A stretch of DNA of 38,908 nucleotides from a candidate division Zixibacteria bacterium HGW-Zixibacteria-1. Its GTDB lineage: Bacteria; Zixibacteria; MSB-5A5; GN15; PGXB01. The translations under genes and the position numbers were made by a program. Below are positions 26,707 through 34,015 of the stretch, in pieces (position 1 is the first letter of the stretch; each line of letters begins with the position of its first letter). Under the pieces are notes generated by a model. It had not been told where the DNA came from and searched no databases. It worked only from the letters and a program-made list of their open reading frames with translations. The stretch covers positions 1 to 38,908 of the forward strand of contig PGXB01000033.1 in the NCBI GenBank assembly GCA_002838945.1. Direction: 5' to 3'.

Positions 26707-27372
26707 ATGTCTGGTGGTGCAGTAGCAGAATCCAGTAGAGGTAAAGGGAAGGGTAAGGGTGGTCGTCGTCCCAAGCGCCGTATTCACATCAGAATAGATA
26801 TGACCCCGATGGTCGATATCGTCATGTTGCTGTTGATTTTCTATATGGTTACCACGGTTTTTTCGATGCCTCAGGCGATGGAAATCAACCTCCCGCCGGA
26901 AGAGCAAACCGAGACGGTGGAAGTCAAGGAGTCGCGGCTTCTGACAATCAGGATTGACGGGGAAAATCATTTCTTGTGGAACATCGGCGACCCGGCCAAG
27001 AACCTGCCGCAGCTTTTGCCTTCGATCCGGCCGGCTGATGACACTCTGGGTTATCTGGTTGATCCCGATTCATTGAGGTTGCTGTTGAAAAATCTGAATT
27101 ACGATATTGAGAAATTGAATACACTGATTTTGATTCGCGAAGATGCCAAGTACAGCTCGATGGTGGACATTCTTGATGAAATCGATCTTTTGGAAAGATC
27201 ATGGAATGCCGCCAAGGCCAAGGAGCTTGGAATCAAGGTCGAGGATTTGGATAAGCCTGAGTACAAAGAGCAGAAATTCTCCTACCGTTATGCGATGGGC
27301 AAGTGGGAAGATACGGACGACCGTATCGTCGATTATGCCATGAATGCCCTTGCGACAGGAGGAGGTGAATAG
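26707..27372 (+). CDS. ExbD/TolR family protein (second copy)
   Basis: The product has 221 residues with AAAGGAG before the ATG. A Gly/Lys/Arg-rich cytoplasmic head (S-R-G-K-G-K-G-K-G-G-R-R) precedes the helix R-I-D-M-T-P-M-V-D-I-V-M-L-L-L with its essential Asp. The periplasmic part is longer than in standard ExbD (about 140 residues) and contains W-N-I-G-D-P-A-K-N-L-P. It closely resembles the third copy at 28412. It ends one base before the TonB ATG, and the GGAGGAGGTG near its stop is the TonB binding site, so the two are probably coupled. Confidence 0.9.
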   Translation: MSGGAVAESSRGKGKGKGGRRPKRRIHIRIDMTPMVDIVMLLLIFYMVTTVFSMPQAMEINLPPEEQTETVEVKESRLLTIRIDGENHFLWNIGDPAKNLPQLLPSIRPADDTLGYLVDPDSLRLLLKNLNYDIEKLNTLILIREDAKYSSMVDILDEIDLLERSWNAAKAKELGIKVEDLDKPEYKEQKFSYRYAMGKWEDTDDRIVDYAMNALATGGGE

Positions 27373-27373
27373 T

Positions 27374-28123
27374 ATGGCACGCGCTTTTTCGGGATTATAC
27401 GGCGGTTATGGCGCCTATGAATTAAAGGCCAGGTATCAGCGCAATATGTTCATGGGGACGATGATTTGTCTGGCGCTGGTGGTGGTCATTGTCGGCGGGG
27501 CACTGCTTTACAAGGTGCTGACGTCGAGTGATGATGATATCCCAATGCAGGTCACGATTATCAAAACGGTGGCCGATCTGGGACCGCCGCCGACTATTTC
27601 AAAGCCCAAGCCGCAGGTCCAGGTGGCACAGCCCAATCGGGCCGCCCCGAAGGTTGGTATTCCCAAGCCGGTGGCTGATGATGAGGTGATCGATGATGAT
27701 CTCGTCATTGCCTCCCGTGAAGAACTGGCCGATATCGTGGCACCTGATATTTCTCAGCAGCAGGATGACGCCGGCGGGCAGATCGTGGTTGATATTCCCG
27801 ATGAGGAATATATGCCCGATATCAACGAGTTCGTTCCGGTCGAAGTCCCGGCCGAGATGATTTATGAGCATACGCCGGAGTATCCGAGACTGGCCAAACA
27901 GGCCGGTATGGAAGCGATCGTCTGGGTGAAGGCGCTGGTTGACAAAAACGGCGAAGTTAAGAAAGCCGTTATCTTTAAGTCATCCGGCTCCAAGGCCGGC
28001 TTTGATGAAGCCGCGGTGGCCGCAGCTTTTAAATGCAAGTACAAACCGGCGATTCAAAACGGACGACCGGTACCTATCTGGGTGGCGTATCAGGTCGAAT
28101 TTACGCTGACCAACGCCAACTAG
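27374..28123 (+). CDS. TonB family energy transducer (first copy)
   Basis: The product has 249 residues from ATG 27374, with GGAGGAGGTG upstream; the frame back to 27344 lies inside exbD. After a cytoplasmic head with Y-G-A-Y-E-L-K-A-R-Y-Q-R-N comes one helix (about 36-56), a short Pro-rich linker (P-P-P-T-I-S-K-P-K-P-Q-V), the motif V-G-I-P-K-P-V-A-D-D followed by acidic residues, and a TonB-C domain (about 165-249; Y-P-R-L-A-K-Q-A-G-M-E-A, G-F-D-E-A-A-V-A-A-A). TonB spans the periplasm and pulls on outer-membrane receptors. None is encoded in this window. Confidence 0.92.
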   Translation: MARAFSGLYGGYGAYELKARYQRNMFMGTMICLALVVVIVGGALLYKVLTSSDDDIPMQVTIIKTVADLGPPPTISKPKPQVQVAQPNRAAPKVGIPKPVADDEVIDDDLVIASREELADIVAPDISQQQDDAGGQIVVDIPDEEYMPDINEFVPVEVPAEMIYEHTPEYPRLAKQAGMEAIVWVKALVDKNGEVKKAVIFKSSGSKAGFDEAAVAAAFKCKYKPAIQNGRPVPIWVAYQVEFTLTNAN

Positions 28124-28147
28124 GGCCTCAGGGTTCGATAATTTCGA

Positions 28148-28190
28148 GGCACACCCTCACACAGGGTGTGCCTTATTTATTTCTGTTTTC
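28148..28190 (+). terminator. Terminator after the first ExbD-TonB cassette
   Basis: GGCACACCCT (28148-28157) and AGGGTGTGCC (28163-28172) form a perfect ten-base stem with a CACAC loop, followed by a T-rich but interrupted tail. It separates the main operon from the second cassette. Confidence 0.75.
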
Positions 28191-28411
28191 ATGCCATCCT
28201 GACTTTCCCATCCATAATTAAAATATTTTTGGGAAGAAACCCGGTCTTTATCGGTATTCCCGTTGAAGGTAATATTTTTGAATGAACAAGACGGCAATCG
28301 TATACGTCGATTAAACAGAGGCTGGTGTTTTCCATCGCTTCCCCCGCTGCCAAGGGACACCAATTCACAGCCGGCTATCGAGGTTTATATCCGTAAGGAG
28401 GAGGGTGTATT

Positions 28412-29053
28412 ATGTCCGGTGAACCGATTAAAAGGCAGGCCGGGCCCAAATCGGGCCGTCGAAGCCGCAAAAAAAGAAGGATCCCCGCCCGGACCGACAT
28501 GACCGCCATGGTCGATATTGTCATGCTGCTCCTGATATTCTATATGGTGACGACGGCTTTTATGATGCCGCAGGCCATGGAAATAAATGTACCGGAAGTC
28601 TCCCCCGATCCGCCGATAGTCCGATGGTCACGATTGCTGACGATACGAATTGACGCCGACAACCGCTTCTTCTGGAATGTCGGCGACCCGGCCGAGAATC
28701 TTCCGAAGCTTATTCCATCCGTTCGCGGCAAAGATGGCCCGGGTGCATATATGGTTGATTCCGATGCGCTTCGCTCGGTTCTCCGGGATGTTAATCGTCG
28801 GATTGACAATCTTAGTACACTGATAAAAATACATCCCGCGGCCAGGTACAACGCCATGGTCGATGTTCTCGATGAAATCGACTATATGGAGCGAGACTGG
28901 AACATGCAGATGGCGGCCGAGCTCGGCAAGGCGCTGGAGAACCTGACGAAGGAGGAGCGTTTTTCATATCGTTATGCCATCGACGATTGGGTGGGCACCG
29001 ATGACAGAATTGCGACCGAAGCACTGGCGGCGGCCGGGAAGGGAGGTGAGTAG
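28412..29053 (+). CDS. ExbD/TolR family protein (third copy)
   Basis: The product has 213 residues with a strong binding site (AAGGAGGAGGG) before ATG 28412. It shares architecture and long stretches with the second copy: basic head (R-R-S-R-K-K-R-R), helix D-M-T-A-M-V-D-I-V-M-L-L-L with Asp (but M-T-A in place of the usual M-T-P), M-P-Q-A-M-E-I-N-V-P, W-N-V-G-D-P-A-E-N-L-P and F-S-Y-R-Y-A-I-D-D-W at the end. It is followed at once by a second TonB, so the pair is a duplicated cassette. No ExbB accompanies it. Confidence 0.9.
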   Translation: MSGEPIKRQAGPKSGRRSRKKRRIPARTDMTAMVDIVMLLLIFYMVTTAFMMPQAMEINVPEVSPDPPIVRWSRLLTIRIDADNRFFWNVGDPAENLPKLIPSVRGKDGPGAYMVDSDALRSVLRDVNRRIDNLSTLIKIHPAARYNAMVDVLDEIDYMERDWNMQMAAELGKALENLTKEERFSYRYAIDDWVGTDDRIATEALAAAGKGGE

Positions 29054-29054
29054 C

Positions 29055-29789
29055 ATGGTTAGAACAAATGTGAATCCTTATGGGGCGATGGAACTGAAAT
29101 TGTACTACCAGCGCAATATGCTGCTGGGGACAATTGTGATAGCGGCCATAGCACTGGCCGGAATCGGTGCAGCGCTTCTTGGGACATCAGCCGGCGATAT
29201 TATCGTTATCGACCCGAATCGACATGTGGATACGGTGTCTGTTACCATAGTACCACCACCCACAATTATCAGGCCCCTCATACCAACACTTCCGGGAAAT
29301 GCCCCAGCAATCAGCAGTCGAGTAGGCATTCCGGTCCCGGTAGCGGATGATGCTATGATTGATGATGATGTCTCGATTGCCACGGGAGATCAGCTTGCGA
29401 TGATAAATTCGGACTCGATTCCTGATATCGGAAACGGATCAGGAAACATTGTGATAGATATACCGGATCAACCTGTTGTTGAATATCCGGAAATCAATGA
29501 TTGGGTGCCATATCAGCACCTGCCGGAAATGATTTATGAAGCTGTTCCTGATTATCCAAGGCTGGCCAGGCAGGCCGGGATGGAGGCGTCAGTCTGGATC
29601 AAGGCGCTGGTGGATAAAAAGGGAAATGTGATTAAAGCGGTTGTATTTAAGTTTTCCGGGTCAAAAGCCGGGTTCGATGAGGCGGCGGTTGCTGCCGCAT
29701 TTAGCTGCAAGTACAAACCGGCGGTGCAGAATGGTTATCCGGTCCCGGCATGGGTAACATATAAGGTGGAATTCATATTGAATAAATAA
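29055..29789 (+). CDS. TonB family energy transducer (second copy)
   Basis: The product has 244 residues from ATG 29055, with GGGAGGTGAG upstream; the longer frame from 28974 runs inside exbD. It matches the first copy along its length: Y-G-A-M-E-L-K-L-Y-Y-Q-R-N head, one helix (about 20-42), a linker with P-P-P-T-I-I-R-P, the motif V-G-I-P-V-P-V-A-D-D followed by acidic residues, and a TonB-C domain (about 158-244). The TonB-C domains are the most similar part (Y-P-R-L-A-R-Q-A-G-M-E-A, S-G-S-K-A-G-F-D-E-A-A-V). The linker is the most diverged part. Confidence 0.92.
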   Translation: MVRTNVNPYGAMELKLYYQRNMLLGTIVIAAIALAGIGAALLGTSAGDIIVIDPNRHVDTVSVTIVPPPTIIRPLIPTLPGNAPAISSRVGIPVPVADDAMIDDDVSIATGDQLAMINSDSIPDIGNGSGNIVIDIPDQPVVEYPEINDWVPYQHLPEMIYEAVPDYPRLARQAGMEASVWIKALVDKKGNVIKAVVFKFSGSKAGFDEAAVAAAFSCKYKPAVQNGYPVPAWVTYKVEFILNK

Positions 29790-29821
29790 ATTGCGACCGA
29801 CTTCTGGCGGGGGATTGGTCG

Positions 29822-29861
29822 GGCGTCGCTGTTCCGTTTCGGCGGGCAGCGGCGTCTTTTT
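29822..29861 (+). terminator. Terminator after the second ExbD-TonB cassette
   Basis: CGTCGCTG (29824-29831) pairs with CAGCGGCG (29847-29854) with one G-U pair, followed by TCTTTTT. The stem is shorter than in the other terminators here. Confidence 0.65.
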
Positions 29862-29922
29862 ATATCATGGACTATTCATGTGCGGATTGCAACTCATTAT
29901 GACCTGATCCACCATATAATGA

Positions 29923-29950
29923 TTGACAAAGAAAGATATCTGTTTATATT
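29923..29950 (+). promoter_or_regulatory. Promoter of the cohesin-like protein gene
   Basis: TTGACA (29923-29928), a 16-base spacer and TATATT (29945-29950), the same form as the promoter of the C10 peptidase gene. Confidence 0.7.
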
Positions 29951-30031
29951 AGACAGGTAGAGATATATTTGCGTCGGTAGGTTATAATTAAAGAAATTTT
30001 CGCCGTGAAATACATTTTGGAGGGATGCCAA

Positions 30032-33000
30032 ATGTCTATCATCCATCGACTTAACCATATAACATCACTCGTTTTCATAATAATAATGTTTGTCATTATT
30101 GGTTCTGCTTCTGCCATAGACTCAGAATCATTGGTCGAACTGAAAATCGCATACAGGACAAATATTGTCCCCGGCGATATGGCCGGACTCAATATTTATC
30201 CGCTTGGAGACGATGTTCAGGTTTCGGAATTTGAATTAAGAATCGCTTTTGATGCTTCCGTTCTGAGCATCGCTGATGTTCTCCCCGGGCCGTTTTATGA
30301 GAGTAATGGTTGGGAGTATTTCGACTATCGGCTGTTACCGCCGGATCCATCCAGACCCGATTCACTATCAGGAATTGTCCGCATCAAGGCGGTGGCTGAT
30401 CTGGCGGATAATGATGCAACCCCGTCGAGCCTATATTTGCCCAATGCCAGGCCGATGGTTAGCATAATATTTAATACAATTGAGGATCCGGCGCTTGCAG
30501 GAAGGCTGTATCCGGTCAGGTTTTACTGGACCGGGTGTGGGGATAATATTCTCTATTCCGGCGACAGCGATACGGTTTTTGTGTCAAATCTGGTCACTGA
30601 CTATATCGGGGGTCAGTATATCACGGATAATACCCTGTTGCCGACCATTCACGGCGCGCCGGATGTCTGCCTTATCGGTGATAATCCGGACTGGGGGAAG
30701 ACGGTCACGCGGGCGGTTGATTTTCACAATGGATATATAGCCTTCGGGCCGGATACGTTGGTGGAGCCGTTTGAATTTATGATTGAAAGGAAAAGTGCCA
30801 TAAATCCGGGGGAGTCTTATGATATCGGTGTGTTCAAGACAAAGGGGACGGAATTATTAAGGGGATTTGATTTCCTGATTGGCTATGATTTAAGTAAAAT
30901 GACATTCAATGGGTTCGATCCCGGTGAATTGACCCGGGATGACGGCAATTATCAGTGGGAATATATAACTTATCGATATGAAATCAATAATGATTGTATT
31001 GAGGATTGTCCTACCGGCCTGATTAGAATTATCGTCCTGGCCGAGACCAATAATGGGGCACATCATCCGTTGAGTCTGAGTTTGCCTGATGGCATGCGGC
31101 TGTTTACCCTCAAGTTTTTTGTTCCGTCGATTTTTAATATCATAGGAACCTTTTTGCCTATCAGCTTTTATTGGATGGACTGCGGTGACAATACCATTGC
31201 CTTTTCCTATCGGGATAATTCAGAATCAGTTTTGGCCGGAATATCCGAGAAAGTTTTTAAGTATGTTAAATATTTGATAAGTCATTATCAGGAGATAACC
31301 GATACATTGGCACAATTCCCGACCTATTTCGGGGCTCCATCGGGGTGCTTCGAAATGGCCGATCCTTTCCAACCGCTCCCGATTCCATTAATCAGATTTT
31401 ACAATGGCGGCATTGATATTGTAGGCTGGGATGTCGATGCGATTGGTGATATCAATCTCAACGGAATTCCCTATGAAATAGCTGATATGATTTTGTTCGC
31501 GCATCAAATGACGCGGTGCAATTATGATCTTTTCACCGTTAATATTGACGGACAGAAGGCGGCCAGTGATGTCAACCAGGATGGGATTACGATGACGATC
31601 GAAGATCTGGTTTACATGGCCAGAATAATTGAGGGCGATGCCTTGCCGGGACAGCCGTTCGATTCGACTTATCCGGGGCAGATTCTTATCAATGAGTTCC
31701 CCGATGAAATCGATATCCATGGGACATTTTCCACTGACGTCGGCGGAATGCACCTGATGTATCTGCTTGACACCACGACGACTATTCTTAATGTCGAGGG
31801 TTGGCCGAGCCTTGAGGAAATGACGCTGGATTATAATATATGTTTTGATACGCTCAAAATTCTCGTCTATGATCTCGGAAACGGAAGCATCTCGGCCGGG
31901 GAATATACTGATCTCTTAAGAATTCATTATGCCGGCAAGGTTCCTGATCTCATCTCGATCACGGCGGCAGCGTATGACGGCCATAAGTTTGATTTATATA
32001 TTGAAGAGCCGTTTCAGATTTATATCGAGACCGCAATGGATCAACTCCAGGGGCATACGACATCGATTGATGTCGTGAAGGAGAAAGGCTCCGGCAGAAT
32101 TTATGGTTTTAATTTTCTGATTGGATTTGATCAGAATGCCCTGACTCTCAATGGAGTATCCGCCGGGGTATTGTTTGACGAGCAGGGGGACTATCAATGG
32201 GAGTATTTCACTTACAGTTATGTCGATAATGTGGGTTGCGGTGATGATTGTCCGACAGGATTGGTTCGAGCGGTCGCGATCTCCAACATTAATGACGGAG
32301 TGCATGTTCCACTAAGCAGGGACATTCCTGACGGCATGACATTATTCTCTATGGACTTTACGATTGCGAATGATTATCAATTATCCGGGACTTTTGTACC
32401 GATTGATTTTTTCTGGACGGACTGCGGCGATAATGTCATGTCATTCGAAAAATATGGTTATTATGCTGGCTATCCTAATTGTCTGGCTCATTCGCGAAAA
32501 GTCTATCGCTATGACAGCACACAATATTCTGAGGTAAGTGATATCACGACAGGATTTCCCACTTATACCGGGACGCAGGCGGAATGCCTGGTGGAGTTCA
32601 ATCTGGAAGCCCCCATGCCGATACCCATTGTCGATTACTACGGCGGGGGTATCGGGATAATTATGCCGGAAGAAATACCGGCACGCGGGGATGTAAATCT
32701 TAACGGATCTCCCTTTGAAATTGCCGATGCAGTTGTATTCGGTAATTATTTTAGGGGTTGTAATTATGATGCTTTCACAATTGATCCAGAGAAACAGGCT
32801 CTGGCTACTGATATCAATATGGACGGGCAATTGCTGACAATTGCAGATTTTATTTATCTGATACGAATTATAGTCGGGGATGCCCTGCCCCTTGATTCAG
32901 TCCTTATTCCTTTTCATGGATGGATTGGCTTTTATGACGATGGTACCGCCGTTGAGATTGGAGCCTTATTCGATGAGGTGGTCGGCGAAATTTATCTGCT

Positions 33001-33559
33001 TTATAAATTGAATGGCGCTGTTATCCAGGATATTTCTCCATTGTCGGGCTTGGGAGAAGGGCATCCGAGTTATACTACTTGCGGAGATACCCTGAAGCTT
33101 TGGATTAGGTTTGATCCTGGGCTGCCCGTTGGTCAGCGGGAATTATTGCGGATAAATTATTCGGGAGGGGCGCCGGAGCTTATTTCAGCTGATGCTGCGG
33201 GAGTCTATGGCCGCAAGGTAGATCTTGATTGTGTTATTTTGGAACCGACCGGCACTGATGAGGCCCAGTCGCCCGCTTTGCCGACTATTTACAAGTTATA
33301 TAACAACTATCCCAACCCATTCAATATGAGTACGCAGATTAATTTTGATCTGCCTGAGCAGGCCGAATGGAACCTTGATATTTTCAATATCGCCGGGCGG
33401 AAGGTACGGAATTTCTCCGGTTCAAATGAGGCCGGGACATATCGGGTGTCCTGGGACGGCAAAGATGATAATGGTGTCGAAGTCGGTTCCGGCATCTACC
33501 TGTATCGAATCAAGGCGGGGGAATTCGTTGACTCGAAAAAGATGATTATGCTTAAATAG
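30032..33559 (+). CDS. Exported multidomain cohesin-like/dockerin-like protein with C-terminal sorting domain
   Basis: The product has 1175 residues from ATG 30032, with GGAGGG upstream; GTG 30005 is less likely. A signal peptide ends near A-S-A. One divergent cohesin-like module (about 30-245) is followed by a unit repeated twice: cohesin-like domain (about 246-460 and 660-875; shared F-D-F-L-I-G-Y/F-N-F-L-I-G-F, Y-Q-W-E-Y, D-C-P-T-G-L), dockerin-like pair (G-D-I-N-L-N-G and G-D-V-N-L-N-G openings) and a small beta domain. The last about 85 residues (Y-P-N-P-F-N-M-S-T-Q-I-N-F to K-K-M-I-M-L-K) match FlgD-like/type-9-secretion sorting domains. It is probably a cell-surface scaffold. Its dockerins diverge from those of the neighbours. 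Confidence 0.82.
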   Translation: MSIIHRLNHITSLVFIIIMFVIIGSASAIDSESLVELKIAYRTNIVPGDMAGLNIYPLGDDVQVSEFELRIAFDASVLSIADVLPGPFYESNGWEYFDYRLLPPDPSRPDSLSGIVRIKAVADLADNDATPSSLYLPNARPMVSIIFNTIEDPALAGRLYPVRFYWTGCGDNILYSGDSDTVFVSNLVTDYIGGQYITDNTLLPTIHGAPDVCLIGDNPDWGKTVTRAVDFHNGYIAFGPDTLVEPFEFMIERKSAINPGESYDIGVFKTKGTELLRGFDFLIGYDLSKMTFNGFDPGELTRDDGNYQWEYITYRYEINNDCIEDCPTGLIRIIVLAETNNGAHHPLSLSLPDGMRLFTLKFFVPSIFNIIGTFLPISFYWMDCGDNTIAFSYRDNSESVLAGISEKVFKYVKYLISHYQEITDTLAQFPTYFGAPSGCFEMADPFQPLPIPLIRFYNGGIDIVGWDVDAIGDINLNGIPYEIADMILFAHQMTRCNYDLFTVNIDGQKAASDVNQDGITMTIEDLVYMARIIEGDALPGQPFDSTYPGQILINEFPDEIDIHGTFSTDVGGMHLMYLLDTTTTILNVEGWPSLEEMTLDYNICFDTLKILVYDLGNGSISAGEYTDLLRIHYAGKVPDLISITAAAYDGHKFDLYIEEPFQIYIETAMDQLQGHTTSIDVVKEKGSGRIYGFNFLIGFDQNALTLNGVSAGVLFDEQGDYQWEYFTYSYVDNVGCGDDCPTGLVRAVAISNINDGVHVPLSRDIPDGMTLFSMDFTIANDYQLSGTFVPIDFFWTDCGDNVMSFEKYGYYAGYPNCLAHSRKVYRYDSTQYSEVSDITTGFPTYTGTQAECLVEFNLEAPMPIPIVDYYGGGIGIIMPEEIPARGDVNLNGSPFEIADAVVFGNYFRGCNYDAFTIDPEKQALATDINMDGQLLTIADFIYLIRIIVGDALPLDSVLIPFHGWIGFYDDGTAVEIGALFDEVVGEIYLLYKLNGAVIQDISPLSGLGEGHPSYTTCGDTLKLWIRFDPGLPVGQRELLRINYSGGAPELISADAAGVYGRKVDLDCVILEPTGTDEAQSPALPTIYKLYNNYPNPFNMSTQINFDLPEQAEWNLDIFNIAGRKVRNFSGSNEAGTYRVSWDGKDDNGVEVGSGIYLYRIKAGEFVDSKKMIMLK

Positions 33560-33584
33560 CATGTTTTTCTCTCTCTCATTAGTC

Positions 33585-33612
33585 GGGCCGCTGTTTTTAG
33601 CGGCCCTTTTTA
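33585..33612 (+). terminator. Rho-independent terminator after the cohesin-like gene
   Basis: GGGCCGCT (33585-33592) and AGCGGCCC (33599-33606) form a perfect eight-base stem with a T-rich loop and T5 tail. Confidence 0.88.
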
Positions 33613-33705
33613 TTAATTTATAAATCTATATATTGCGTACGATTAGCCCAATATTTCCATATATAGCCCACCCTTAAGAAAGTTTAAAAAATCGAAAAAA
33701 GCGGC

Positions 33706-33734
33706 TTGACAACTGCACATTTGTGCAGTATATA
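33706..33734 (+). promoter_or_regulatory. Promoter of the zinc-ribbon/helicase operon
   Basis: TTGACA (33706-33711), a 17-base spacer and TATATA (33729-33734); TATAAT at 33733-33738 is an alternative -10 with a long spacer. The spacer is almost wholly occupied by a palindrome, so repression by occlusion is likely. Confidence 0.75.
33712..33729. promoter_or_regulatory. Perfect 18-base palindrome, probable LexA operator (SOS box)
   Basis: ACTGCACATTTGTGCAGT is its own reverse complement apart from the central TT, and lies between -35 and -10. Its core TGCACATTTGTGCA fits TGCNCN4GTGCA, the LexA-binding consensus I recall being reported for Fibrobacter succinogenes. The gene context (a helicase) agrees with SOS control. 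The lexA gene is not in this window. Confidence 0.65.
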
Positions 33735-33775
33735 TAATAGGAGCCGAAAATAATCAGACAAAGGAGAATAGACTG

Positions 33776-33976
33776 ATGATAGATGACAACACCCGCTTTG
33801 TCTCTTTAGGGGTCCCGGCTGCTGATTTCGAAAGTGATGAATTCAGTTATAACCGGCCGGAAGAAGACAAATCAGCCATGGCTGTTGGCCATGCCTGTCC
33901 CGATTGCGGGGTGGGCCTGGTGCGCCTTGGCGCCTGTTTCAGTTGCCCATCCTGCGGTTATGGCGGATGCGGCTGA
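33776..33976 (+). CDS. Small zinc-ribbon protein
   Basis: The product has 66 residues, AAGGAG upstream. The acidic, probably disordered N-terminal half is followed by a ribbon with two knuckles, C-P-D-C-G (about 46-50) and C-P-S-C-G (about 58-62), plus extra Cys near the end (Y-G-G-C-G). The pattern C-x-x-C-G ... C-x-x-C-G-Y-x-x-C-G resembles the C-terminal ribbon of adenosylcobalamin-dependent ribonucleotide reductases. Here it is a free-standing protein, 39 bases before the helicase gene and under the same palindrome-bearing promoter. It may be a helicase partner or a nucleic-acid-binding cofactor; that role is inference. Confidence 0.78.
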   Translation: MIDDNTRFVSLGVPAADFESDEFSYNRPEEDKSAMAVGHACPDCGVGLVRLGACFSCPSCGYGGCG

Positions 33977-34015
33977 TTTGGATATCTTTCCGGCCCCATG
34001 CTAAAGGGGGAGGAG

